From contig NZ_FXTO01000011.1 in the NCBI RefSeq assembly GCF_900182725.1, positions 34,311 to 98,310 of the forward strand: 64,000 nt of DNA, in the 5' to 3' direction. The position numbers and the translations under genes are program-made. The DNA comes from Thalassovita litoralis (GTDB taxonomy: Bacteria; Pseudomonadota; Alphaproteobacteria; Rhodobacterales; Rhodobacteraceae). A model generated the notes under the pieces. That model was given only the letters and a program-made list of their open reading frames with translations. It ran no database searches and was not told the DNA's origin. Below, piece by piece: positions 26,375 to 35,837 of this stretch (position 1 is the stretch's first letter; each line of letters starts with the position of its first letter).

Positions 26375-27289
26375 ATGACACTCAAATCCACCCTGTCCGT
26401 GCTTGCCCTGCTGGCCGCGACCCCCGCCGTGGCCGATTGCGGCAAAGTTACCATGTCCGACGTGGGCTGGACCGACATCACCACCACCACCAGCGCCGCC
26501 AAGCAAGTCTTGCAGGCGCTAGGGTACAAGGTGGACGTGAAGGTTCTGTCGGTGCCTGTCACATTCGCTTCGCTGAAAAGCGACGATGTCGACATTTTCC
26601 TTGGCAACTGGATGCCCGCGCAAACCGGGGCCATTCAGCCCTATCTGGACAGCGGCGAAATCGAACAGATCAACGTGAACCTTGAAGGCACCAAATACAC
26701 GCTGGCGGTTCCCACCTATACTTACGACGCCGGGCTGAAAACCTATGCCGACATTGCGAAATTCGGGGATGAGCTGGATCACAAAATCTATGGCATTGAA
26801 CCCGGGAACGAAGGCAACGCCTATCTGGTCAGCCTGACCGAAAACAACACCCACGGGCTGAAGGATTTCAAAGTCATCGAAAGCTCGGAACAGGGGATGC
26901 TGGCACAGGTCGCCCGCGCCTATAAGGCCCAGAAGCCGGTGGTTTTCCTTGGCTGGGAACCGCACCCGATGAACGCCAACTTCTCGTTGAAATACCTGAC
27001 GGGCGGCGAAGATTTCTTTGGTGGCGAGGGCGTGGTTCATACCATTACCCGCAAAGGATACTCCAACGAATGCCCGAATTTGGGCAAACTGTTCAGCAAC
27101 ATGGACTTCTCGCTGGACATGGAAAACTCGATCATGGGTCAAATTCTGGATGACGGCATGGACCCGGACAAGGCCACGATGGCCTGGATGAAAGCCAACC
27201 CCGATGCCCTGAACGGCTGGCTGGCTGGTGTCACCACTGCGGATGGCGGCGATGCGATGGCAGCCGTGAAATCCGCGTTCGGCCTCTGA
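26375..27289 (+). CDS. choX: Choline ABC transporter substrate-binding protein
   Basis: This 304-residue periplasmic protein has a signal peptide (MTLKSTLSVLALLAATPAVA, cleavage near residue 20) and a type II binding fold of the ProX/ChoX family. It shows the aromatic and acidic residues expected for a choline cage (GWTDITTTTSAAKQVLQALG, then FLGNWMPAQ, and VVFLGWEPHPMN). Start at 26375: GGGAGG stands six bases before it. It is the first gene of choXWV, divergent from betICBA. Confidence 0.92.
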   Translation: MTLKSTLSVLALLAATPAVADCGKVTMSDVGWTDITTTTSAAKQVLQALGYKVDVKVLSVPVTFASLKSDDVDIFLGNWMPAQTGAIQPYLDSGEIEQINVNLEGTKYTLAVPTYTYDAGLKTYADIAKFGDELDHKIYGIEPGNEGNAYLVSLTENNTHGLKDFKVIESSEQGMLAQVARAYKAQKPVVFLGWEPHPMNANFSLKYLTGGEDFFGGEGVVHTITRKGYSNECPNLGKLFSNMDFSLDMENSIMGQILDDGMDPDKATMAWMKANPDALNGWLAGVTTADGGDAMAAVKSAFGL

Positions 27290-27343
27290 GGCCGGTACGG
27301 CTGGATACCCCGGTTTAGTATCTGGGGCGGCTTCCGCTCTCTC

Positions 27344-27366
27344 CCTCCCTCCGGACCGGGGGGAGG
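27344..27366 (+). promoter_or_regulatory. Hairpin in the choX-choW junction
   Basis: CCTCCCTCC (27344-27352) pairs with GGGGGGAGG (27358-27366) through nine pairs including one G-U, closing a GGACC loop. It is 54 bases after choX in a 272-base gap. There is no T-run, so it probably stabilises the choX message end rather than fully stopping transcription. This would fit the higher need for binding protein than for permease. Confidence 0.5.
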
Positions 27367-27561
27367 ACAGGAGGGGGGCAGATGTCACCTGACAGGGCGC
27401 AGCCCTGACCATTGGATCAGGCCCGCCCCCGGACAGAATTGCCTGATCAGATCGCGGGCCGTTAACGTTGCGCGGGACGGGGGGCATTTGTAACACTTAA
27501 AGGGGCAATTCGCATAAATGCCCCAAATTCACCGGCTCCCCGGCCCCGAAAGAGACGGAAC

Positions 27562-28398
27562 ATGGACTGGATCACCGACACTAAAATCCCGGTCGGCAAG
27601 CTTGCCGCCGATATTTTCGACTGGTTGCAAACGCATGGCGCGCTGTTTTTCGATAGCCTTTCACAGGGTCTTGAAGCCCTGATCGACGGCATCCTGTGGG
27701 TTCTGCAAAGCCCAAATCCCCTTGTTATCATTGCAATCTTCACCGCTTTGACATGGGTTCTGCAACGCAATTGGAAATCCGCCGTGCTGGTCGCGCTTGG
27801 GTTCCTGTTCATCCTCAATCAGGATTATTGGGAAGAAACCACCGAAAGCCTGACACTGGTTCTATCGGCCTGCGTGGTTTGTATGGGGCTTGGCGTTCCC
27901 ATCGGCATTGCCACCGCCCACCGCCCCAAACTCTATGCAGTTCTGCGCCCTGTGCTGGACCTGATGCAGACCTTGCCCACCTTCGTTTACCTGATCCCGG
28001 CCATCGTGTTCTTTGGCATCGGTATGGTGCCGGGGCTGATTGCCACCGTGATTTTCGTGCTGCCCGCCCCCATCCGGCTGACCCATCTGGGCGTCACATC
28101 AACCCCGAAGCCGCTGTTAGAAGCGGCGCAAGCCTTCGGGGCCACGCCGCACCAAACCCTGATCAAGGTCGAACTGCCCTATGCCCTGCCCCAGATCATG
28201 ACCGGGCTGAATCAAACCATCATGCTGTCGCTATCTATGGTCGTGGTTGCCGCGCTGGTTGGCGCAAACGGGCTGGGGGTTCCAGTTGTGCGGGCGCTCA
28301 ATCAGGTGAACACGGCATTGGGTTTTGAATCCGGTTTTGTGATCGTGGTTCTGGCGATCCTTCTGGACCGTATGCTGCGGGTGGAGCGCAAGAAATGA
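27562..28398 (+). CDS. choW: Choline ABC transporter permease
   Basis: This 278-residue inner-membrane protein has about six hydrophobic segments and the permease signature EAAQAFGATPHQTLIKVELP (near 188-207; the EAA loop that docks on the ATPase). It resembles ProW/OpuAB-type glycine betaine/choline permeases. The stop overlaps the choV start (ATGA), typical of subunits made together. Confidence 0.92.
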   Translation: MDWITDTKIPVGKLAADIFDWLQTHGALFFDSLSQGLEALIDGILWVLQSPNPLVIIAIFTALTWVLQRNWKSAVLVALGFLFILNQDYWEETTESLTLVLSACVVCMGLGVPIGIATAHRPKLYAVLRPVLDLMQTLPTFVYLIPAIVFFGIGMVPGLIATVIFVLPAPIRLTHLGVTSTPKPLLEAAQAFGATPHQTLIKVELPYALPQIMTGLNQTIMLSLSMVVVAALVGANGLGVPVVRALNQVNTALGFESGFVIVVLAILLDRMLRVERKK

Positions 28399-29432
28399 CC
28401 AATCCAACCAAACCCGTAGCGGTAAAATTCGATAATGTTTCCATCGTCTTCGGAGATCATCCCACGAATGCCCTGCCCCTGATGGATCAGGGACAATCCC
28501 GCGCCGAGATACAAGATGCCACCGGGCAGGTGCTGGGTGTCCATAACTGTTCGCTAGAGGTGGAAGAAGGCGAAATCCTTGTCCTGATGGGGCTGTCCGG
28601 GTCCGGAAAATCCACCCTGCTGCGGGCGGTAAACGGGCTGAACCCGGTGATCCGTGGCGCGACCTATGTCAGCGATGGGCAAGACCTGATTAACGTCACC
28701 GCCGCTGATAAAACCACCCTGCGCGGCATTCGGATGCAACGCGTAGCGATGGTGTTCCAGCAATTCGGCCTGCTGCCGTGGCGCACCGTGCGCGAAAACG
28801 TGGGGCTGGGGCTGGAACTGGCCGGAATGCCCCGCGCTGAACGAAATCTGCGCGTGGATGATCAACTGGCGCTTGTCGGGTTGTCAGACTGGGCGGAACG
28901 GCGCGTGGGGGAATTGTCTGGCGGGATGCAGCAACGTGTGGGGCTGGCCCGCGCCTTTGCGACCGAAGCCCCAATTCTGCTGATGGACGAACCTTTTTCG
29001 GCGCTGGACCCGCTGATCCGGGCGCATTTGCAGGATGAATTACTGGAGCTACAAGCCAAGCTGAAACGCACCATCATCTTTGTCAGTCACGATCTGGACG
29101 AGGCATTCAAGATCGGCAACCGCATCGCCATCATGGAAGGCGGCAGGATCGTCCAATGCGGCACGCCGCAGGAAATCTTTACCGCACCGGCAACGGATTA
29201 TGTGGCTGAATTCGTGGCACATATGAACCCGCTGGGGGTGCTGTGCGCCCGTGACATCATGCAACCGACTCAGGGGGATCACGCCCAGCGGGTCACAGTC
29301 GACACCCCCGTGAAGGATGTCATGAAAGCAGCCACTAACGGGCCAGTCAGCGTCATGGAAAACGGGCAGGTGATCGGGCAAATCACCCCGGAAACCATTC
29401 TGGAAAAGCTACTGGACCCGCGTGGCCAGTAA
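28395..29432 (+). CDS. choV: Choline ABC transporter ATP-binding protein
   Basis: This 345-residue ATPase has Walker A GLSGSGKST (near 63-71), a Q-loop with VFQQFGLLPW, the ABC signature LSGGMQQRVGLARA, Walker B ILLMDEPFSALDP and the switch histidine in IIFVSHDLDEA. The C-terminal extension of about 70 residues resembles the regulatory region of ProV/OpuAA proteins. It completes the choXWV importer that feeds choline to BetA/BetB. Confidence 0.93.
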   Translation: MTNPTKPVAVKFDNVSIVFGDHPTNALPLMDQGQSRAEIQDATGQVLGVHNCSLEVEEGEILVLMGLSGSGKSTLLRAVNGLNPVIRGATYVSDGQDLINVTAADKTTLRGIRMQRVAMVFQQFGLLPWRTVRENVGLGLELAGMPRAERNLRVDDQLALVGLSDWAERRVGELSGGMQQRVGLARAFATEAPILLMDEPFSALDPLIRAHLQDELLELQAKLKRTIIFVSHDLDEAFKIGNRIAIMEGGRIVQCGTPQEIFTAPATDYVAEFVAHMNPLGVLCARDIMQPTQGDHAQRVTVDTPVKDVMKAATNGPVSVMENGQVIGQITPETILEKLLDPRGQ

Positions 29433-29442
29433 AAACAACGTG

Positions 29443-29460
29443 CCGGGGCTTTGGCCCCGG
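29443..29460. terminator. Bidirectional hairpin between choV and the EamA gene
   Basis: CCGGGGC (29443-29449) and GCCCCGG (29454-29460) form a perfect 7-bp stem between convergent genes. On the minus strand it is followed by CACGTTGTTTTT, so it is a reasonable terminator for the EamA transporter gene. Confidence 0.6.
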
Positions 29461-29461
29461 T

Positions 29462-30367
29462 TCAGACCTTGGTCGCCAGCGCAGGCGGGGTGCGCATCCG
29501 GCGTTTCAGCACCGCCTCGCGCCATGTGATGAACGTAACGGACCCAAGGATCACACCGCCCCCCACGACAACCCAAATGTCGATCCCTTCGTCAAAGACG
29601 AAATACCCCAGCAGGCAGGCCCACAATAATTGCAAAAAGGTTACTGGCTGCGTGACCGTGATCGGCGCGGCAGCAAAGCCCAATGTCATCGTGTAATGCC
29701 CCGCAGTGGCCAGACAGGCCACCAGAAACAGCATCCCGATCACATGCCAGCTTGGCGTGACCCAATTGGCGGCTGCCATCGGCGCCAGCCCGATTGCCAC
29801 CCAGATCGACATCATTCCCACCACAACAATAGGGCTGGTTTCATCGCTTAACTGCTTCGCCAACAGATAGGACGCCCCGAACACCACCGCAGCAATCAGC
29901 ATGGCGATGTGGCCCGGCCCGATTTCCCGCACCCCCGGCCGCAAGATAATAAAGGCCCCGATCAGCGCAACGATCACCGCCAAAATCCGCCGCATCGCCA
30001 GCTTTTCGCCCAGAAACATTGCAGCGCCCAGCGTCACATAGATCGGGGACAGATAGTTCATCGCCGTCACATCCGCGATCGGGATTTGCGCCATCGCATA
30101 AAACCACAGCGCCACCCCGCCCGCATGGGCCAAGCCACGCAGCGCGAACAATCCCATTTGCCGTTTTGTCAGCCGCGCATTCAGAATCGGGCGCACCATC
30201 GGGATCACGAAAATCATCCCCAATGCATAGCGAAGAAACGCCGCCTCGGGCGCGGGGACAACCGGGCCAAGTATTTTCACCAAGGCGTTCACGCCAACAA
30301 ACAGGATTCCCGTCACCAGCATCCACAGGACGCCGACAACAGGGCGCGCGGGGGAAAATTCATTCAT
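29462..30367 (-). CDS. EamA/DMT-family transporter
   Basis: This 301-residue membrane protein shows about ten hydrophobic helices arranged as two EamA repeats (roughly 10-140 and 155-290). Segments such as FLRYALGMIFVIPMVRP and YLSPIYVTLGAAMFLGEKL are characteristic of the drug/metabolite transporter superfamily. The substrate is unknown; relatives export amino acids, purines or S-adenosylmethionine. It converges on choV and sits next to a LysE-type exporter, but there is no obvious link to choline. Confidence 0.88.
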   Translation of the reverse strand: MNEFSPARPVVGVLWMLVTGILFVGVNALVKILGPVVPAPEAAFLRYALGMIFVIPMVRPILNARLTKRQMGLFALRGLAHAGGVALWFYAMAQIPIADVTAMNYLSPIYVTLGAAMFLGEKLAMRRILAVIVALIGAFIILRPGVREIGPGHIAMLIAAVVFGASYLLAKQLSDETSPIVVVGMMSIWVAIGLAPMAAANWVTPSWHVIGMLFLVACLATAGHYTMTLGFAAAPITVTQPVTFLQLLWACLLGYFVFDEGIDIWVVVGGGVILGSVTFITWREAVLKRRMRTPPALATKV

Positions 30368-30406
30368 ATGTGTATCAATTCACGCTTTCCCCGGCGCTGC
30401 AAGAGG

Positions 30407-31000
30407 TCACAGCAACAGCGACCCCGCAACTGTCCACATTATCGCCCCCACAAGCACATCCAACAGCCGCCATGCTGCCGGGCGGGCAAAAAGCGGGGCC
30501 AGCAACCGCGCCCCATAGCCCAGCGAAAAGAAGAACGCGAAACTGGCTGTCATCGCCCCAAGCGCGAAGTTCACCTTCGCCGGATATTGCGCAGCAACCG
30601 ACCCCAGCAAAACCACCGTGTCCAGATAGACATGCGGATTGGCCCATGTCAGCAAAAGGCAGGTCAGCAACACGCCTTTCAGGCTGGCGCGCCCCTGCCC
30701 GGCGGCATCCAGATGTCCGCCCCCCTTCCATGCCGCCCAAAAGGCCCGCGCACCGTAGACGATCAAAAACGCCGCCCCGCCCCAGCGCATCACGGGTTCC
30801 AGCCACGGCAGTTTCGTCACCAGAATCCCAAAGCCGGACACGCCCGCCGCGATCAGAATGGCATCAGACAAGGCGCAGGTCAGGCAAACCGCGAAAACGT
30901 GTTCCTGCCGCAATCCCTGACGCAGCACAAACGCGTTTTGTGCCCCAATCGCAAGGATCAGGGACAGGCCCAATCCAAACCCCGCCAATGCTGTTTCCAT
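30407..31000 (-). CDS. LysE/ArgO-family amino acid exporter
   Basis: This 197-residue protein has about six hydrophobic helices and the LysE-family start LSLILAIGAQNAFVLRQGL (near 12-30). TWANPHVYLDTVVLLG in the middle is the second conserved block. It is close to ArgO/LysE (basic amino acid export), but the exported amino acid cannot be read from sequence. The usual divergent LysR-type regulator is absent; upstream is a 336-base gap containing DnaA-box-like sites. Confidence 0.9.
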   Translation of the reverse strand: METALAGFGLGLSLILAIGAQNAFVLRQGLRQEHVFAVCLTCALSDAILIAAGVSGFGILVTKLPWLEPVMRWGGAAFLIVYGARAFWAAWKGGGHLDAAGQGRASLKGVLLTCLLLTWANPHVYLDTVVLLGSVAAQYPAKVNFALGAMTASFAFFFSLGYGARLLAPLFARPAAWRLLDVLVGAIMWTVAGSLLL

Positions 31001-31336
31001 AATCTGCCCTTTTTTGCTTTGCGCTGAACGCTACCGCCTAAACACAGGGCTTTACAGCGAATTTTCAGCCACCACCCGAAGCCCGGATTTTATCCCCAAT
31101 TTCACCAACAGGGATTCAAAACGCTGGGGATAAATCACCCTGATATTCGATTTTCAACAACCGAAGCCCAAAACCTACTATTCGGCCTTCGTTTCGGACT
31201 GATTTTCTATAGCCCCCAAAGGGGCTGCGTTTATCACCTATGTGGATAAGTGATGTCCTCATCCGACCGCCCCAGCAAACCCAAACAAAAAAACCGGCCC
31301 CGAAAGGCCGGTCATTTTTCAGGACTGCGGGCGGGA
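31001..31336. other. 336-base A/T-richer intergenic region with DnaA-box-like sites
   Basis: No gene is supported. The region holds an inverted pair TTTATCCCCA (31089-31098) and TGGGGATAAA (31125-31134), and a perfect DnaA box on the minus strand (TGTGGATAA at 31241-31249, the reverse complement of TTATCCACA). A terminator lies at its right end. The low-GC composition stands out from the neighbourhood. Confidence 0.55.
31293..31312 (-). terminator. Terminator of yebC
   Basis: ACCGGCC (31293-31299) and GGCCGGT (31306-31312) form a perfect stem with loop CCGAAA. On the minus strand it is followed by seven T residues, 25 bases after the YebC stop. Confidence 0.88.
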
Positions 31337-32077
31337 TCAAAGCTGATCCATCACCTCGTCCGATGCTTCAAAATTGCTGGTGACGCGCTGCACATCGTCG
31401 TCATCTTCCAACGCGTCGATCAGCTTCATCAGCTTGCGCATATCATCCAGACCCAGTTCCGTGCTGGTCTGCGGTTTCCAGACCAGTTTGGTCGAATCGG
31501 ATTCACCCAGTTCGGCCTCCAGCGCGTTGGACACTTCGTTCAGGTCGCTGTCTGCGCACCAGATCAGGTGGCCGTCTTCGCTGCTTTCCACGTCTTCCGC
31601 GCCCGCCTCGATCGCGGCCATCATCACGGTATCCGCATCGCCAACCGTGGCGGGATAGGTGATTTCGCCCTTGCGGTCGAACATGAACGCAACAGATCCG
31701 GTTTCGCCCAGATTGCCGCCGTTTTTGGTAAAGGTCGACCGCACGTTAGAGGCCGTCCGGTTGCGGTTATCGGTCATCGTTTCAACGATCACCGCCACAC
31801 CGTTCGGGCCATAACCTTCGTAACGGATTTCTTCGTAAGCGTCGCCATCGCCGCCAATCGCCTTTTTGATCGCGCGCTCGATGTTGTCTTTCGGCATCGA
31901 GTTGGACTTGGCCTCTTTCACGGCCAAACGCAAACGGGGGTTTTTATCTGGATCAGGGTCGCCCATTTTCGCGGCAACGGTGATTTCTTTCGAAAACTTC
32001 GAAAATAGTTTAGAACGGGCGGCGTCCTGCCGACCCTTGCGGTGCTGGATGTTTGCCCATTTAGAGTGGCCGGCCAT
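31337..32077 (-). CDS. yebC: YebC/PmpR-family protein
   Basis: This 246-residue protein begins [19 protein letters not shown], the hallmark of the family, and contains [25 protein letters not shown] and [12 protein letters not shown]. YebC proteins were described as transcription regulators; recent work links some of them to ribosome rescue at proline stretches. The start at 32077 matches the family exactly. It has its own terminator and diverges from an SLC13 permease gene. Confidence 0.95.
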   Translation of the reverse strand: MAGHSKWANIQHRKGRQDAARSKLFSKFSKEITVAAKMGDPDPDKNPRLRLAVKEAKSNSMPKDNIERAIKKAIGGDGDAYEEIRYEGYGPNGVAVIVETMTDNRNRTASNVRSTFTKNGGNLGETGSVAFMFDRKGEITYPATVGDADTVMMAAIEAGAEDVESSEDGHLIWCADSDLNEVSNALEAELGESDSTKLVWKPQTSTELGLDDMRKLMKLIDALEDDDDVQRVTSNFEASDEVMDQL

Positions 32078-32197
32078 CGCTGCCTCCATCATCAAGTGAA
32101 TTTCGTCGCGCCTCTATATGTCACCTGCCCCCCTGCCCGCAAGGTGGTTGCGTTCCATTCCCCACTACGATTGTCTGAGAACAGGAGGGCGCGCATC

Positions 32198-33970
32198 ATG
32201 ACCACAGACCAAATCATCCTGTTTACCCTGTTTGGCGGGGTCTTTGTCCTGCTGCTGTGGGGGCGCTACCGCTATGATATCGTGGCGTTTTCCGCATTGC
32301 TACTGGGGGTGGTTCTGGGTGTGGTGCCTGTCGATCAGGCATTTTCCGGTTTCGGCCATTCCGCCACGCTGGTTGTGGCGCTGGTTTTGGTCGTATCTGC
32401 CGGATTGGTGCGTTCGGGCGCGGTTTTTCTGATCACCCGCACCTTGGTGGACAGTTCCCGCGCCTTGGGTGGGCATATTGCCCTGATGGGGGGCATTGGC
32501 GGCCTGCTTTCCGCGTTTATGAACAATGTCGCGGCGCTGGCCTTGTTGATGCCGGTCGACATTCAAACCGCCCGCAAGGCGGGGCGCAGTCCGGGGCTAA
32601 GCCTGATGCCGCTTAGTTTTGCCACCATTCTGGGCGGCATGGCCACGCTGATCGGCACACCGCCCAATATCATCATCGCCGCCATCCGCGAAGAATCCCT
32701 GGGCGCGCCCTTTCAAATGTTCGATTTCGCCCCGGTCGGTGGCCTGACTGCCATCGTCGGCCTGATTTTCGTGGCGCTGGTCGGCTGGCGGCTAATCCCC
32801 CAACGTGCCGATGCCGTGGCGCAAGTGGCCGATTTGGGCGACTACATCGCAGAACTGACCGTTCCCGAAGGTTCGAAACAAATCGGTAAACGGGTCGAAG
32901 AACTGTACGAGGACGCGGAAAAGGCGGACGTGGCCGTGATTGGCCTGATCCGGGATGGAAAACGGCGCTATGGCGCGTCGCGCTATACCGTCCTGCAAGC
33001 TGGCGATGCGCTGGTGCTAGAGGCCAGACCCGATGCGCTGGATGAATTTCGCACCGCCCTGTCGCTGGCGTTTTCAGATGAAAAACGCGAAACCCTGCTA
33101 AAGGCCGATGGCGAAGGGCTGGAAGTCATCGAAGCGGTCGTTCCACAAGAATCCCGCCTGAACGGGCGCACGGCACAGGCGGTTGGTCTGGCATGGCGGC
33201 AGCGGTCAATTCTGCTGGGGATTTCCCGCCAAGGCCGCCAAATCCGCGACCAGGTCCGCAAAACCCAAGTACAGGCAGGGGATATTCTGCTGCTTTTGGT
33301 GCCGCGCAACACCGGGCCGGATGTGCTGGAATGGCTTGGGCTTTTGCCTTTGGCGGATCGCGGGCTGGCCGTGACCGAAAATTCAAAAACATGGCTGGCG
33401 ATTGGATTGTTCGGCGCGGCAGTGCTGGCGGCCAGTCTGGGCCTGATCTATTTGCCTGTCGCACTGGGGTTGGTTGTGGTGGCCTATGTGCTGACGAAAA
33501 CCCTGCCGATACAGGAATTATACACTCATATTGAATGGCCTGTTGTGGTGCTTTTGGGGTCCATGATTCCGCTGGGGGCGGCGCTGGAAACCTCGGGGGG
33601 GACACAATTGATTGCGCGGGGGTTGGTCGACCTTACCCAAGGCTGGCCCGCGTGGGCGATCCTGACCGTGCTGATGATCGTCACCATGACCCTGTCTGAT
33701 GTGCTGAACAACACCGCCACCGCCATTGTCGCCGCCCCTATCGGCATCCGTATGGCACAGGAATTGGGAGTAAAACCCGATCCGTTCCTGATGGCGGTGG
33801 CAATCGCGGCGTCTTCGGCGTTTCTGACCCCCATCGGGCACAAAAATAACACGCTGGTTCTTGGTCCCGGCGGCTATCGCTTCGGGGATTACTGGCGCAT
33901 GGGGTTGCCACTGGAAATTCTTGTGGTGGCCGTGTCGATCCCCCTGATCCTGATCTTCTGGCCGCTTTAA
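32198..33970 (+). CDS. SLC13-family permease with TrkA-C domains (1)
   Basis: This 590-residue protein has an N-terminal membrane block (about 1-205), two cytosolic RCK/TrkA-C type domains (about 215-280 and 305-367), and a C-terminal membrane block. The SLC13/DASS layout is supported by FMNNVAALALLMPV and GTPPNIIIAA (helix-hairpin anion site) and by SDVLNNTATAIVAAPI with GHKNNTLVLGPGG in the second half. Relatives carry sulfate, phosphate or dicarboxylates. AGGAGG lies ten bases before the ATG at 32198. It converges with a paralogue, overlapping by four bases. Confidence 0.9.
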   Translation: MTTDQIILFTLFGGVFVLLLWGRYRYDIVAFSALLLGVVLGVVPVDQAFSGFGHSATLVVALVLVVSAGLVRSGAVFLITRTLVDSSRALGGHIALMGGIGGLLSAFMNNVAALALLMPVDIQTARKAGRSPGLSLMPLSFATILGGMATLIGTPPNIIIAAIREESLGAPFQMFDFAPVGGLTAIVGLIFVALVGWRLIPQRADAVAQVADLGDYIAELTVPEGSKQIGKRVEELYEDAEKADVAVIGLIRDGKRRYGASRYTVLQAGDALVLEARPDALDEFRTALSLAFSDEKRETLLKADGEGLEVIEAVVPQESRLNGRTAQAVGLAWRQRSILLGISRQGRQIRDQVRKTQVQAGDILLLLVPRNTGPDVLEWLGLLPLADRGLAVTENSKTWLAIGLFGAAVLAASLGLIYLPVALGLVVVAYVLTKTLPIQELYTHIEWPVVVLLGSMIPLGAALETSGGTQLIARGLVDLTQGWPAWAILTVLMIVTMTLSDVLNNTATAIVAAPIGIRMAQELGVKPDPFLMAVAIAASSAFLTPIGHKNNTLVLGPGGYRFGDYWRMGLPLEILVVAVSIPLILIFWPL

Positions 33971-35745
33971 AGCGGAAAGAAAAACGGGATCAGGGCCGAG
34001 GCCAGAATACCCATCGTCAGGTTCAGCGGCACACCGACCCGCAGGAAATCGGTGAATTTATACCCGCCCGGCCCGTACACCAACATGTTGGTCTGATACC
34101 CGATCGGCGTGGCAAAGCTGCATGACGCCGCCACCATAACCGCCACAACCAAGGGGCGCGGATCAATTCCCATTGCCTGCGCCAGCCCGATAGCAATCGG
34201 CGTCACCACCACGGCCACCGCGTTGTTGGATACCATTTCCGTCAGAACCGAGGTCAGCACATAAATCGCCCACACGATCAGGACAGGCGGCAACATCGAC
34301 AGCCAAGGCTGAATAAAGGACACCACCAATTCCACCGCCCCGGTATGATCCAGCGCCGCCCCAATCGCCAGCATGGCAAAGATCAGCGCCAGCAAACGTC
34401 CATCCACATAGGAAAATGCCTCGTCCGAATCGATGCAGCGCGTCACCAGCACCACCGCCACGGCCAGCGTAGCCAACAGCAGGATCGGGGCCACACCCAG
34501 CCCGGCCAGCACCACCACCCCAAACAGCGCCGCAATCGCCACAGGGGCCTGTGCGCGCCGGAATGCCTTGGCCGAGGGGTGGGAAACATCCACCATATCC
34601 ATATCTGCGGCCAATCGCTGAATATCTTCGGGGGCACCTTCCAACAGCAGGGTATCGCCCACACGCACCACAAGCTCCTGTAGCTTGCTGCCGATATTCT
34701 GGTTTCGCCGATGCACCGCCAGCGGATACACCCCGTACCGCCGCCGCAAACGCATAGACCCCAGCGACCGCCCCACCATCCGGCAGCCGGGGGTGATCAG
34801 CACCTCGACCGTTTGGGTTTCCACGGCAGACACCTGATCCACACGTTTCAGGCTTTTGTTGCGCTGAAGGCTTAACAATTCGGTCATCTGCGTGCGCAGA
34901 ACCACACGGTCGCCCACCTGTAGCTGAACACTTTCCAGTTCATGACGCAGCGACAAATCCCCCCGAACCACGTCAATCAGCCGAACGCCTTCGCGCTTGA
35001 ACAATTGCACGCCCAGCACATCCCGCCCAATCAGGTTAGAGTCTGGGGGAATGATCGCTTCGGTAAAGAATTTCATCCGGCGCTTATCCGACAACAGACT
35101 GGCCATGCTGGTTCGGTCCGGCAACAGAAAGCGGCCAAAAATCGTCAGATAGATCATGCCCCAGATCACCAGCACAATCGCCAGCGGTGTCACCTCAAAG
35201 ATGGAAAAGGGTTTCAACCCCTGCGCCCGCGCCACACCATCCACCAACAGGTTCGTCGATGTGCCGACCAGCGTCAGCGTGCCGCCAATAATCGCGGCAT
35301 AGCTTAGCGGGATCAGCAGCTTGCTGGATGCGATCCCCATCGTCCGTGACAGTTGCACGAAAACCGGGAGCATCACCACAACCACCGGCGTGTTGTTCAT
35401 CACCGCAGATGCCAGCACGACAAAAACCAGCAACAGCACAATGGCCGCCTTGGGGTTGGACCGCGCCTGTTTATCCGCCAATACGGTGAAGGCATCCAGC
35501 GCCCCGGTCCGCACCAACGCCCCCATGACGATAAACATCATCGCAATCGTCCACGGCGCAGGGTTCGACAACACATCCAGCGCCGCCTGATAGGGCAAAA
35601 GCCCCAACAGCAACAGAATGCCCGTCCCCAGAATCGCCACAACCTCGGTCGGGAAAATTTCCTTTATGAACAAAAGGAACATGCCCAGAACCACCAGCAA
35701 AGTCAGCACAGCCTGCGTGGACTGCGACAACTGAAACAGATCCAT
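33967..35745 (-). CDS. SLC13-family permease with TrkA-C domains (2)
   Basis: This 592-residue protein has the same architecture as its convergent neighbour: N-terminal membrane block with MNNTPVVVVMLPV and GTSTNLLVDG, two TrkA-C domains at about 225-293 and 305-385, and a C-terminal membrane block with VSNNAVAVVVTPI and GYQTNMLVYGPGGY. The asparagine-threonine anion-binding hairpins are intact. Both are likely sodium- or proton-driven anion importers. The substrate is unknown, but sequence differences at the hairpins (GTPPN versus GTSTN) suggest different specificities. Confidence 0.9.
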   Translation of the reverse strand: MDLFQLSQSTQAVLTLLVVLGMFLLFIKEIFPTEVVAILGTGILLLLGLLPYQAALDVLSNPAPWTIAMMFIVMGALVRTGALDAFTVLADKQARSNPKAAIVLLLVFVVLASAVMNNTPVVVVMLPVFVQLSRTMGIASSKLLIPLSYAAIIGGTLTLVGTSTNLLVDGVARAQGLKPFSIFEVTPLAIVLVIWGMIYLTIFGRFLLPDRTSMASLLSDKRRMKFFTEAIIPPDSNLIGRDVLGVQLFKREGVRLIDVVRGDLSLRHELESVQLQVGDRVVLRTQMTELLSLQRNKSLKRVDQVSAVETQTVEVLITPGCRMVGRSLGSMRLRRRYGVYPLAVHRRNQNIGSKLQELVVRVGDTLLLEGAPEDIQRLAADMDMVDVSHPSAKAFRRAQAPVAIAALFGVVVLAGLGVAPILLLATLAVAVVLVTRCIDSDEAFSYVDGRLLALIFAMLAIGAALDHTGAVELVVSFIQPWLSMLPPVLIVWAIYVLTSVLTEMVSNNAVAVVVTPIAIGLAQAMGIDPRPLVVAVMVAASCSFATPIGYQTNMLVYGPGGYKFTDFLRVGVPLNLTMGILASALIPFFFPL

Positions 35746-35837
35746 ATATTTCCCCTATTCAGACGACTGACACAGTTTGTCCGAAGCCATGTGCCGGGGC
35801 AAGGGGCGGCAACACGCCGCCCGCTTTGCAGCGTATA

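Noticed and set aside
31001..31336. Replication origin at the DnaA-box-like sites
   Set aside because: Only one perfect box, no A/T-rich unwinding repeat array and no dnaA, hemE, parAB or rep genes nearby; kept as a finding but not called an origin.
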